Assembly (NCBI RefSeq): GCF_037975245.1
Contig: NC_092572.1
Span: 11,729,769 to 11,793,768 of the forward strand
Source of the DNA: Apostichopus japonicus
Lineage: Eukaryota; Echinodermata; Holothuroidea; Aspidochirotida; Stichopodidae
Direction of reading: 5' to 3'
Length of the DNA stretch: 64,000 nt
This document shows, in pieces, positions 13,790 to 25,102 of this stretch. Position 1 is the stretch's first letter. Every line of letters begins with the position of its first letter. The notes beneath the pieces were generated by a model, which worked only from the letters and a program-made list of their open reading frames with translations, was not told the origin of the DNA and did no database searches. A program made the translations under genes and the position numbers.

Positions 13790-13878
13790 GTAATTAATTT
13801 ATATTTAATTAATTTAATTTTTTTAATTTTTTTCAAATTTTATTTAATAATTATATTTAATTAATTTAATATAAAACA
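13790..13878. repeat. AT-only block with a 52-bp internal duplication
   Basis: The motif TATATTTAATTAATTTAAT occurs at 13800 and again at 13852, separated by T-rich sequence. The block contains many TTAATTAA palindromes, which overlap homeodomain core sites. Given the composition they may mean nothing. Confidence 0.7.
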
Positions 13879-14491
13879 ATGTACATAAATAACATACCCT
13901 TACATCCTTTGTTATTTACGTAACTGGAAATCAAATACGATTATTCGTGGCAATAAACCTCTAGACAACATAAGGTACTGTATATAGAAGATGGTCTCTA
14001 CTCAATTAGGCAATGCTGATCACCTTTCTCTACACATGATAGCTCAATTCTTGAGGTCTGTGTTATATATCTTAATGTTAGCAGACCTAACCTGACCACA
14101 AATTTATTGCACAGAACTTTTCAACACTGAGAAACCAAAATGTCTACCAGAGCTTACAACTGGAACCACAATAGGTCTGGCCAAATAGTTAAGAAATGAA
14201 AAAGAATCCCTATTTACTTTTATTTCCCCACCTTACCTTTATTTTCACTCCAATTCCTTTTCCTGATAAACATCGAATCTTGTTTTAAATGGTGTCTTAA
14301 TACCTTTACTTACTACTGATCTCCACAGATTATCTACACTATGTCAACATCCTCAATCCTCCAATCATTGAACCATAAGCCATGTCCCTCTAATTCCCTT
14401 TACAATTAAATCCTAACATTTCACCTTTTTTATTCCTCATTTTATTCTGCCATTTTTTTTTCCACTCTTTATTTCGGTTTGGGTAAACCTG

Positions 14492-14515
14492 TTTTTTTTT
14501 TTTTTTTTTTTTTTT
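14492..14515 (+). repeat. poly-T tract (T24)
   Basis: An uninterrupted run of T inside T-rich sequence. Confidence 0.9.
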
Positions 14516-15459
14516 GGCCAAACGAGCTCTTTCATCAAGGGAGTCACAATATTTTTCAAAGGAAAGAAAGCACACATGTAGAATAATAAAATCAAAGTGA
14601 ATTATTTGCAACACAAGGCTAGCCTTTGTATAGTCCTTGGGATCATGAGGTCATAGGAATACATAAACTCACACACATAGCATTTATACCAAAACAGGTT
14701 TGAAGTTGATGGAAGTCAACACATAGACTATACACTACTACTCACTACTGTGCATGATATATGATTGGTTTATCCCCAACATGAAAGGAAGTCCACTTAC
14801 ACACAGGCCTTGGTAAACAAAATAAAATATGCTGTACATTAGATGTGTAAAGTACTACATTTGGATGCCATTCAACAGTGAATGAGGCTCATCCCACCCA
14901 AAGTGAACATTCATGATACACAACAATACACACTACCAGTGATTCAATGACTTGGTGACTAAATTCTCAACATTTTGTCATCCAAAAAAATTTGACATGA
15001 TGATATTCAACCGCTGATGAGAGACTTGATTATAGTTAAGATAAATATAATTGTAAAAAAGTCTTTGTTATGTATCAAAATGCTAGTTCACATGAAATGT
15101 TGGTAACATGATAGCAATAAATTTAACTTTAAATCACAATTGGGACATTCCCACCAACCCTTCCTACCCACCTACAAACCCCTCCCCTAAACCACCCTTC
15201 TCCACCCGAGAGGATGGGAGATTTTAGAGTAAAAAATTTAACAGTTATTTGGGCATTTTCAACTTTTAAATACTAACAGCATTGTAAATTTACACAGAAA
15301 ATAACATGAACATATTTTTGCTATTTGAGAGGACGGGCAAAGTGTCCCGTAGTTGTCCCTGATTTCCTCAGGTTAAATACCCAATAATCAGTTCTTTAAA
15401 AGACTTGAATACTTGAATCCAGTTTTATGACCGTATTTATCCAAACACAGACTGTAATA

Positions 15460-16270
15460 TTTGGCCTTATTTATTGACACCTTTTACTAGAAATCGATAC
15501 ATTATCAACATACATGTACCTATCCTCACAGTCACATCGATGATAATGCTGTGCCCCAACCATATCTTCATCTCTCTCTCCCTCTCTCTCAATATTTCTT
15601 GCCGTCCATGCGGTTCCAGGTAAGGTTGCAACATCTGATATTTTAAACGCTCATAAAGAGCTAAAAAGGGTTTATAACAAACACGACTGGCAGTCAAAGA
15701 ATTCCCTTTTGCATTACAGTTCGGAAAATAAGAAAAGAACAGAAAAGGAGTTCCACAATTTTCTCCTGCCACGAGACCGGAGAGCCTTGAAAATTGGCCC
15801 CCTAAAATTAACGCATGTGAAATCGGAGAATTAGGTGATAGGATCAATCAGGGTATCTGAGAGGCGTCTTGGGATCAATTTTTAAGGCTGATAGGGGAAA
15901 TACAACCTTCCTTCCGTCCGAGGTTCTGGGTTCCTCTGAACTTACTCTCATGTTCTGAACGGCCTGCAAAGCTTCTTCTTATGCATCGAGAGCTCTTACC
16001 CTTGAACTTAAGTAGTTGTTGTTTCTAGAGAGGCTGGGAAAAGTTTGCAACGCAATGTTTTCTCGTCAACTTTCTGCCGTCGTTGTTTTCGTGGACGTAC
16101 TTCTCCACTGTTATAGGGTTGTGATATAACTCAAAACGTTTACAGGGATTCTGGTATCGATGGATATTTGACGCGGTCTAGTACGTATTGACGTGAGGCA
16201 CGGAGGAAAAAGAGATGGCCGGCACGTTATTTTTTCCGTGAAGACGGATACCGGGGTACATTGAACGCAA
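15460..16270. other. GC-elevated unique block with CT repeat; possible cis-regulatory sequence
   Basis: Non-repetitive CpG-containing sequence surrounds a short (CT)n run at about 15570-15592. A minus-strand frame of 126 codons (15467-15847) crosses it, partly through the CT run (Arg-Glu repeats), but has no recognisable domain. From about 15900 to 16270 there are many CpGs, for example GCCGTCGTTGTTTTCGTGG near 16076. Confidence 0.25.
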
Positions 16271-16432
16271 GTTCGGTTCATGATGTAATCAAAGTATGTA
16301 TGGCATTTTATTTATAGAGAACTGATTAGATGTACAGAAATTGGAACAGTTTAATACAAACCATGTGGCTATCAAATTTTCCCAAAGTGTTTACACGTTA
16401 TACCAGGGACTTGCAATGGACATCTATAAAAG

Positions 16433-16915
16433 ATGTGTCCACTAAAATCTAGCCATCATTTATGGCCCTTTTTACGTACAACCCCAATCCCCGGATACCC
16501 CCTCCCCTTTCCTCACCCCCTCCCTGCCTCCTCTCCGGAAAATTACAATTTACCCTCTCATCGTCCATTTTCCTTGCAAGTTTTGATAAAAAACAAACGG
16601 TCAAATATTAGGAGTACATTGATACAGATCACAAAATTGGTATTCCTGAGATCACAATACTTACCCCCATTCTTTCAATATAATTTGCTTAATTTGTTAG
16701 AGCATTTTTCAGATTTAATTGTTTTAGCAGCCAGTCTCTTCCGGGGAAACATTTCATACTGTAGTTTTAATTTTACATTTTCTCTTTTTGAAGTAAAGTC
16801 ATTCCATGCAATTCTCTTCATGTTCATCATCCATTCCATCTTGATGCATCAGCTTTCACACTATCTTCTCACCATCTCCAAGTCATTATCCACTAATACT
16901 AGCACAGACCTTTAA
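16433..16915 (+). other. 160-codon open frame, probably not a gene
   Basis: This is a long frame without internal stops, but it begins at GTG rather than ATG. Its product starts Pro/Ser-rich (from C/T-rich DNA) and ends Ser/Leu/Ile/Phe-rich. Pyrimidine-rich DNA lacks stop codons by composition, which explains the length. No domain, signal or splice structure supports it. Confidence 0.07.
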
Positions 16916-17835
16916 CTTCACAACCTTCACAACCACACACTAATTCCTACCCTTTTGAAGTACATCCAAAGTGCTAATACAGCCTCACCCCTTCCTCCTT
17001 CACAACTTTTCCATCTATAAAAGCAATAACTACCTGTGAAAGCTGATTAGCAATTCCATCCTCAATTCTAAGTCAGCTGTCAGGACAGGCAAAAGTCTAA
17101 GTGGTAAGTAAGCTAGGCCTACCAATTAATGCCCATCAGTGACACAGTAGTACTATGCCTACCCTAAAAAGTTCCGCTAAGCTACATTTACTCTGTAAAA
17201 TGTGGGGTAATTATTTCAAGATATTTAATTTCCCTTCCTCATTGTACTCCACTTTGGCCTTTTAACAGCTTGCAATTAACACAAGAAAAGTTTAAAACTT
17301 CTTTTTATTGACTCCCAACAGAATACTACACAATAGAAGTACTCAAATTCTTCCCAAAAGTAAAACCATCAAGAAATGGGAAGGACCTTTTTATTTTGTT
17401 TAAGCTTTGGACTATACTATTTGGTTAAACTTGAGTGCTGTTTCAACAACTCCTTTTATAAATCTTTTGTGCACGCAACAGGCCATACAATACTACGGTC
17501 CTATACATGGGCCCTATATGCCAACAGACAATGTCTTATGGATTATACTGGGCTGATCTGAATAAAGTCACTTCACTTGGTAAGATCTGAAGAGAATTGT
17601 AAGGCAAAGAGGAAAACTTGAAAAGGCTAGTCAGTTATATAGCTTGCTTTGTTACATCTCAGTGACACCATTTAAGCACATACAACTGGTTCATCCATAC
17701 ATGTTCATTGTTTCCATGCTTTAAAGTTGATATAAACCCATCCCACCAGCAGTATATTTCCTTCCCCCAATCTATGATTCATAAGCTAGTTTGACATTCC
17801 CCTTCACTAACGTCATCCCTCATTTATTCCACCCC

Positions 17836-17960
17836 CCTCCACACAACCCCTCCCCATCCCTAACCCCTCCCCATCCATATTCCCTCCCCATCCCTACTCC
17901 CCTCTCCGTCCCTACTCCCCCTCCCCGTCCCTACTCACCTCCCTGTCCCTACTCCCTTAC
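17836..17960 (+). repeat. C-rich minisatellite, unit about 18-20 bp
   Basis: Degenerate repeats of CCCTACTCCCCTCCCCGT and CCCCTCCCCATCCCTA, at least six units. The complementary strand is G-rich with several GGGG steps and could form a G-quadruplex. Confidence 0.85.
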
Positions 17961-18479
17961 CTTCTTTATAACATAACTTTTCTGCCATTTGTTATATACT
18001 GTACATAGTTCTTTCACCCTACAAGAAACAAATCAATTTTTCTTTCAGCCAGCCATATATATTTGAAAAACAATACAGATATATATACATTTAAAAGTCT
18101 TCAGCAACTGAATCTGATGAAAAACAAAATTTGAATAATTTTTGATCACATGTCTGTTTATATCAAGTGACAGTATTTTATACCTCTTCATTTTCCTGAA
18201 ACATCTTTTTGAAAAATAAGGGGGAAAAAATTACTTATAAAACTTATTACATTTGTACTTTTGGTTCTTAGAGAGTTCAACAGCTATCGGTATTTTTTTC
18301 CCCTCTTTTCTCTGATGAAAAATGCTGCAAAATGTTATGAAAAAATGTTGGGGAATCTTGGGGATGAGAGAATAAGAGAAAGAAAGTTAGGAAAAAAAGC
18401 TGGATTCGAAAAAGAATCGTTGAAAGAGGATGCTCACAAGTCCTTCCACAAAATAATGAGAGAGAAAAACGTTTTCAGG

Positions 18480-18960
18480 CAGCTGGCATTTCTAAAATTA
18501 GTCCTCGTGATCTCGACTGTTACAAGCTCCGACAAGAGAGCCTCTTCCGAAACATGCTCTCACTGCTGGGAAACAAATTTTCAAGGATAAGAACGAGGTA
18601 GGGATGGAGAATGTGATCACGATACTGAAGCACGTAACATAATCGCAATTTTCTATCATTTCAAAACCAAAAAAATTGGGGTGTTTTTTAAGTGGGGAGG
18701 CTTCTGTTAGAAGCCTACGTGGATAAGAGAGTTTTAGCCGGGAACACTTTCCCACGAATATTTAATTTAGATTAAAATACATTTGGGTTCTCCAGAGGAC
18801 GGTGAAGGATCTTTATTAAACCACTCCAACTCGGATATCCCTAACCTGACAGGGATGTGAGAGCTTTCGACAGGTCAGGGAATTTAGAGCTCGGATAAGG
18901 CAGAAAAACAGGTTTCTCAAATTCTGTAGGAAAAGGAGTTTAATCAATAAGTTGTTGAAA
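18480..18960. other. GC-elevated unique block
   Basis: Mixed-composition, CpG-bearing sequence with two short opposite frames (18261-18590 plus, 18498-18755 minus). Neither looks like a known protein. It contains TCGACAGGTCAGGG near 18868 and CCGGGAACACTTTCCC near 18738. Possible regulatory block by composition only. Confidence 0.22.
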
Positions 18961-19017
18961 GATGCCAGCAGGGACTGATCCTTGAGTGTAGCAAATTGTG
19001 AGGATGAGAGCGCAGTT

Positions 19018-19062
19018 GAAAGAAGAAGAAGATGAAGAAGAAGAAGGAGAAGAAGGAGGAGG
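19018..19062 (+). repeat. (GAA)n/(GGA)n purine microsatellite
   Basis: About 45 bp of imperfect GAA and GGA units. A pyrimidine-rich stretch follows immediately (TTTTTTCTCTTTCTTTC), so the pair can fold back on itself. Confidence 0.9.
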
Positions 19063-19916
19063 TTTTTTCTCTTTCTTTCTCTATTCTCTTTTTGCAGTCT
19101 TTTTTTTCTTGTTTCGCATAGAAGAGAAATTTGCTACAGAGGTGAAGTAAGATTAAGAGCTAGAGTAAGTTTACAACCTGGACATTGTAAACAAAATCAA
19201 GTTAACATAAAGACTAGAGAAGATTGGTGCAGTGCAGTGTCCTGACACAGTTTTTATTTTCAGCTTTTCAGATAAGTTTAATATATTGGGTCTAAAATCA
19301 TTTGCATGTTAACTTCTATATCTATTGTGTGTTATTCTACAATATAGTATGCCACTGTATTATCGTCAATGAATGGACCGTAAGTGTAGTTCATTGCTTC
19401 GTTGCAGGCGGGACCTCTTCACATTTGAATGGTCTGAACAGGAAATAGCAAACGACGTGAAGCAAGAAGAAGAGAAAACAGTCTGCAAAATGAGTTTATA
19501 TAAATTTGTCCCCCTAGAAAAACTGTCCAAAGGATCCAGTCAATTTACTTAAAACCAACGCCATTTTCTGTTTCTATTACATTAAAAAACATAATAGTCG
19601 TTTGAATTGGACCAGTGGACCTCCAGATTCAAATCCAAACTGAGTCATGATTTGACCCAAGGTCAGTCACAAACTATTATTTGGGTTTACCTGTACCAAC
19701 CTCTTAAATGTACATTTAACAGTGTGAGTATATATGTACAGACAGATCTATGCTACAGCATTAACCCTCCTCAAATTATTGCACTGATAGTAAAAATTTG
19801 GAAGGTAAAACTTGATTATTGTTTGAAGTCCATTGAAGAAGCTGAAATTGTTTAACCTTGATGTAGCAGGATGAGTAACTGTTCCAGAGTTGATAACCTT
19901 GATTATCTTTTACCGT

Positions 19917-19983
19917 CCCCTGTGGAGTACTAAACCTGAGAAAACCGAACTCCATCTCAGGTTGTATAGTACTGCCAACTGGG
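19917..19983. other. Long imperfect hairpin, pre-miRNA-sized
   Basis: The arms AACCTGAGA (19933-19941) and TCTCAGGTT (19955-19963) are perfectly complementary around a 13-nt loop. Outside them, AGTACTA (19926-19932) pairs with TAGTACT (19967-19973) after a 3-nt bulge. TGG/CCA and CCC/GGG then continue the stem. In total about 22 base pairs form in 67 nt, which is the size and shape of a microRNA precursor. I recognise no known miRNA seed. A foldback relic of a small transposon is an equally good explanation. Confidence 0.6.
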
Positions 19984-20628
19984 CTGCTAGCCTTCATAAA
20001 AAACACAGACAACAACTTGACTGAAATAATACCAAGATTTTACCTGCAGTCTCTCCTGCCCTGCCCTTGGAAATGCAAAATTTAATTGGCTCTTTTTCTC
20101 CTATTTTATGGCTGGCCTTGTACTGATGGGTATTATAACAGCACAGCACATGTAAAGAGCTAGAGCATATATATGGTTAAACATGGTAGGAGAAATAGAC
20201 GTTTGTAATTATTTTACGTCTGTGAGCTGTATTAAATAGTCCATCATCTGTACATAGTGGGTAACATGCAATTAATTGTGTATATCAACCCATGTACCTA
20301 AATGATACAATCTTGTATACTATGTTAGACCAATCAAAATTAAATTAGGAGCAATGATAAAAGAGTTTCCAAAAGATTTCACTGAATAATTTTAAAACTA
20401 AATGAATTTAGAACAGATTCTGGATTTGACTTGGAAACCTATTTCAGTTATTATCTATTAGAGACTTAAATTCCATGAGATTGTAGAATGTTCAATATAG
20501 GCACATATTTAGGCATATTTCATCTTGATATCAATGAAGTCAATTTCTTTCTTTTTTCAACCTTCCTAATCACTTCTGGTCTTTAGTGATTAGTTGCATT
20601 CATGACCAAATGTCAGTATATTTATTTA

Positions 20629-20757
20629 AAAAAGATTAAAAAATTGCACTTCATTGCCAGTTTCGTCCTTTTTGGGACTCATCAGGCGAAGGTAGGAATC
20701 GAACACCAGACCTTTGTGTCACAGAACGAAGTCCGTACCACTCGACCACACAGGATT
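20629..20757 (-). mobile_element. tRNA-headed SINE carrying a hammerhead-ribozyme core
   Basis: Read on the minus strand, the element begins with a tRNA-like head. An A-box-like TGGTCGAGTGG lies at 20748-20738 and a B-box-like GGTGTTCGATTCC at 20707-20695, about 30 nt apart as in a tRNA-type pol III promoter. A few nt later comes the hammerhead core in canonical order: CTGATGA (20685-20679), stem II GTCC (20678-20675), loop CAAAAA, stem II GGAC (20668-20665), then GAAA (20664-20661). Oligo-T steps at about 20645-20629 could end transcription. Known animal elements such as the Schistosoma Sm-alpha repeats combine pol III promoters with a very similar core. Here stem III is at best three pairs (GCA/TGC), and no NUH cleavage site with a matching stem I is evident. 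The copy may therefore be inactive, or it may need a second tandem copy. A 5-nt match to the sequence after GAAA (CTGGC, plus strand, 20783-20787) is probably chance. Confidence 0.7.
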
Positions 20758-21240
20758 CTTCTGGTGTGTGAATCCGTATAATCTGGCTTTATATATTGGT
20801 TTGATATATATCTTTGTATATTGTATGCTTAAGTACCTATGTGATTGGCTTGACTGATTTAAGCTTGAAAACCTTTCAAGTTCCATCCATAATCAACAAG
20901 GACATAATAAATATTCTGACAATTATTAATAACAGTTTTAAAAGTTGGATATGTTCAAGTTGAAAGAAATAAAAAATCTCTTGATGACATTCTGGAAGCA
21001 GATGTTGAATATTGACATTTTAGCTGATTTCCTCAAAATGTTTTTTTTTCACCCTAGTCCCTCCTCCCTGTGCCTAATGCACCATGTTCAACCCAGACTG
21101 TATTGAAGTCGTAAATGAAACGGAATGACCAGTAATCGGCAAAACGTCACATCCCAGGGGCCAAAGAGACCTGACAAACTAGTCAGAGCTATCGTGTTCG
21201 GCAAAGTACTGGAAAAGTAAATGGCAAAGTTGAATCCCTA

Positions 21241-21270
21241 GGGGGGGAATGATATATATATATATATAGT
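21241..21270. repeat. Short G tract then (AT)n
   Basis: GGGGGGG followed by about 8 AT units. Confidence 0.8.
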
Positions 21271-21302
21271 CTTCATCTACACAGCAAATGTATCCTAGAT
21301 GT

Positions 21303-21503
21303 TAACGATCCCAGGATAATTTACTCTACGGAATAGTTGGCACATCTTGCCTTGACAGTGAATATGGTGGTAGAGACAAAACTATACATATGATTGGAGG
21401 CCCATCATCACGCAGTAATGTGGATCGTGTAAAATATCTACTCCGCGACAAAAGATTTAACGTTCGCCGCTGCGAGATCAAACCCAACAGTAACGCTCGA
21501 CTG
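21303..21503 (+). other. 66-codon stop-free segment of coding-like composition
   Basis: Between a TAA and a TAA on the plus strand lies a stop-free frame in a patch richer in GC than its flanks. It includes MIGGPSSRSN and VDRVKYLLRDKRF. The codons look less AT-driven than in chance frames. I cannot assign a family, there is no clear splice-site pair, and a 61-codon minus-strand frame overlaps it. It could be an old exon, pseudo-exon or coincidence. Confidence 0.12.
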
Positions 21504-21904
21504 TAATACAATTATCCAGTACTGCATGCAGCTAGGCACTGTATGCTATTAGAATTTTGTACGTGGGATTAATGGTCACTGAATATGCTAGTAAGTCAAA
21601 GAAATGGTCACTCATGGTTAAATTTGGACACACATTCAATTCACCATATTGTACTTTATATGTGCTTCAATACAAATTCCTTTAGTATACATTAATGTGC
21701 TATGGAAGATTACATAGGAATTTTCAATTGTAAAATCATTTGTGTGTAAATATACTTTTTATCTTTACTAAATATTTTTAAGCACATATTCCCTAGTGTA
21801 CAGTATATTAAACAATGTTACATATTATTTCTGGGAAGATGAAAGGGCAGTCACCTATGCACCGCTGAAATATTAGAGTATCAACCTGTTTGGCCCAGTG
21901 AAAA

Positions 21905-22435
21905 CCTGTTGGAATGTATTAATTCTACTAAGGTCTAGATTATCTCACATGTAGTTTAGTATTACAATGGAATCAGCTGTCTACTACATCAGAGCCCATA
22001 TATGACTAACAGATGACATACAATGATGTGGCAATTAACTGAGAAAGTTCATAATCAAACGGATTTATATTTTTCTTGCTAATAAGCAATACGCTGAATA
22101 CAATGAAGAATTGCTTTGGGTATAGGGGGATACAGTAGGGGAGGGATATGGGAGGGGTAGGAGAGGGATAATGTAGGGGAGGGGTAGAGGAGAGGTAGGG
22201 AACCTAGTCAAATGTACTAGGTCTAGATTATCTAACAATGTCTGTTATGTAGTGGAATCCGAAATGTGTTACAATTGCAAATTAGATTAAAAGATGCATA
22301 ATGTTATGAGACAATTATGCATTTCCAAAGCAAATAGATTTGTAAATTAACTGTACAGTTCATTAGTTGAACACAAGAAGAATGCTTTGTAGATGGGTGA
22401 GGGGAAGAGGGGGGTTGGGAAGGGGAGGGGATGTC
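21905..22435 (+). repeat. Diverged tandem duplication (about 270-290 bp) with G-rich ends
   Basis: The first copy has GGTCTAGATTATCT at 21932 and the second at 22220, an offset of 288. The copies then share, in order, TGGAATC, GATG..ATAATG-like, CAAA..GATTT, GAAxACAA and GCTTTG. Each copy ends in a G-rich tract (about 22120-22199 and 22391-22432). Many indels separate them, so the duplication is old. Confidence 0.7.
22117..22199 (+). repeat. G-rich tract, G-quadruplex capable
   Basis: Repeated GGGGAGGG, GGGAGGGG and GGGGAGGGG steps separated by short AT or TA spacers. It has more than four G-runs of three or more. Confidence 0.85.
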
Positions 22436-23179
22436 TTATGTTGATCATATTTACTCACAGGTCTGACCAGTATACTATACTTGTAAGTAGATACATCTGA
22501 TAGGCTAGTACATTGCTACGAACTAACAGTCAGATGCACCATGACCACTACAGGTTTAAAAACCAAACTAAAGGAACTTACTCAGATTAAATTTAATCAA
22601 TAAATGAAAATACTAAGATAAATTATTCATGTTTGGCATGTCTCAATCATTACAATAAATGTTTTCATATTTATAACTACACAGCAGGCAACATCTGATG
22701 TGTACAGACATATATATATATCCAACACACACAATCGACTCGCAAATCACGGTATGAGCAGCTGTGCTGATGCCCAAAAATTGCATTATAAATAAAATGG
22801 CAGAGCTAGGAAAAACTAAACCAGCGGGAGATGTGACACCTTTATCAGTCAATACCATCTCCACCATGTCAGTTTTGAAGGCAATTGGTAAAAACCTAAT
22901 TCTGATAAAAAAATATTAATAGTCCCTATTGCAAGTAATATATGTTTTTGGGCTTTAAAGTAAAAATTGCACATATTTACAAGAATGAAAATCGTTGCCA
23001 TGTTATTACTGAAGACTCATTTTTTTCTGTCCTGCATTTCAGTGTTGATGCTTTCAACTAAAATGTGGAGCGCCATGGGCAGTTACTCATTTCCTGGAGT
23101 GCCGTTATATAAATCGACATTATTACTATATTATTATTACCAAAACCTCAAAACATGCATTAAAATGCACAGCTTTATT

Positions 23180-23231
23180 AGCTTTTGGTTATCAGTATAC
23201 TGGATCTGCTGATATGTTAAATCCAAAAGCT
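23180..23231. other. Hairpin with 9-bp perfect arms
   Basis: AGCTTTTGG (23180-23188) is perfectly complementary to CCAAAAGCT (23223-23231) across a 34-nt loop. Inside the loop, ATCAG and CTGAT can pair. It may be a foldback relic; no known RNA family is recognised. Confidence 0.45.
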
Positions 23232-23453
23232 CTCTTACGGATATATCAAATAATTGAAGAGCCTCAAGATAGGAGAGGATTTGAGAAGCAAAAGGAAAAG
23301 CAATTCCTTCCAAATTTTTGTTCCGTATAGATACTTCTCAGTACTATTAAAATATACCTTCAAAAGTCAGTGCACCCACCAATAAAATAAGTTCGTTATA
23401 CAAATAGTACAATTAGTTATGGGTACCTGAGAGCTGGAAGAAGAAATGGATGA

Positions 23454-23488
23454 GTGGGAGGGAGGGGGGAAGAGTGGGGAAAGAGGAA
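23454..23488 (+). repeat. G-rich purine tract
   Basis: GGGAGGGAGGGGGGAAGAGTGGGG-type sequence with several G-runs of three or more. Confidence 0.75.
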
Positions 23489-23886
23489 AATCAAACACAT
23501 CCAGTAAATAGGACACCATCAAATAAACCGCTGGAAACAAATATTGCTACTGAAATCTTAAGAGGATATAATCCGTTAAATGTTGTCGCATGCATTTTTG
23601 ATGCTATTGATGTGTATTTTAATTAGGTCTGTACAATATGTTGTAAGTTTGTGTTGCGTTTCGATCATGAATTAATGCATTTTGAAAATCATAATGAAAT
23701 ATTCATGGATTATATTCAAGAGTTATACTACTGAAAAACGTCTCACTTATTTTACGTAACTTCCTAATCCATGCAAATCATATAGTTTACAACTAGATCC
23801 TGTGAAATATCAATAAACAAAGTTGGGTTTCGATGCTCGATTGTTCCTGATATTCTTTGAAAAAAAGATAGTCCAAAAAGTTTCTG

Positions 23887-23918
23887 TGGGGGAGGGGGGG
23901 TTCAGGAGGGATGGGGAT
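23887..23918 (+). repeat. G-rich tract
   Basis: GTGGGGGAGGGGGGG followed by GGAGGGATGGGGA. It is G-quadruplex capable. Confidence 0.75.
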
Positions 23919-25102
23919 TAAGAATGTTTCCAATTTCAATTGCAAGAGTGTATCTTAAATTCTTAGTTCCAAAAAGAGAAAATAATAATTTTGTAAAATA
24001 TGTATCCTTGCAATGAAAAACTTAAATCATCTAAGTAAACAGTTAAAATCTAAGCAGCAAGAGTGAATTTTTCTCGTGCACATGCGTTCGGTTAAACACA
24101 TCACCTGCTACAAGCCGCTTGCATCTTCTGTACACAAGTGGGACAGCCTCACAGAGGTACCTCTGTCTGGCCTTTGACACTTGGACAGAGAGCATGGACA
24201 CTATTTTTTATATAAAAAGCCAAAAAGAAATATATTCATTTTTTTTTTCTTACCAGCTAAGACAAGTAACTGAAATATAATCCTGTAAATAATCCACAGA
24301 TATTTCATCCTGAAGGGGACAAGATCCTGTCCGTCATGTACCATTCACTCCTTCCAAAAAAGTTTTCCACGAGAAATCAACTGTACACACATTCCCCTCT
24401 GCACACTCCACTGTATAAAACTAGATAATAATACACTCAGATTCTACGATGGTCTGTTCTCTGTAGTTTTGTAAGCAGGTTCAGTAGTAGTGTTTCAATC
24501 TCTCTTTATTGTGTATCCTGTGTGCTGCAGTTTCTCTGACTGAACAAGAACTGAGAATGGAGTGCTCTGATTGGCCAAAACACATAGATCATAGGACACT
24601 ACCATTTACTGATATAGGGTAGATAGAAAAAGTCTCTGATACTTCTGCCAACTCTTGTTGACTTTAATAAGCAAATATTTCTCTATAACCACAATAGAAG
24701 ATGATTAAATAACTTAAATTGTCTGGTAGGTAAAATCAAGCAAAGGTGTGGAGGTTTTGTCACTACAAGAAAGCATACAGATTAAAGTTTCTGACATGGT
24801 CACCACCCCTGACTATAATGAAAAACTTTTAGCTTATTCTATTTAGTTCAAAGGGAAACTTCTGATAACATTATTCCTTAGGTGATCTGGAAAGGGTGAC
24901 CCAATGGATTGTTTGTGAATTTAAACTCTGTCTGCGTGTATGTGTATGTGTGTGCGTATGGGAGTATGTATGTATGTACATGGATAGCCAAATCATACAT
25001 CATAGATTATTAAAAAGGGAACCAATATTAAAGGATAACTTTATAGATACAAGAATAAAATTTGAAATGCTGAAAAAACACTGGTATTAGTGCAAGTTGG
25101 AT

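Larger units (their letters stand above)
18961..20628. other. Non-coding stretch
   Basis: Apart from the GAA array and the hairpin at 19917-19983, nothing gene-like is seen. Frames of 79-82 codons near 19607-20015 overlap on opposite strands and look like chance. Confidence 0.5.

Noticed and set aside
15013-15030. CTGATGAGAG near 15014
   Set aside because: No GAAA element or stem II follows.
19600-19640. GATTCAAATCC resembling a B-box
   Set aside because: No plausible A-box at tRNA spacing and no fold. It is probably chance.
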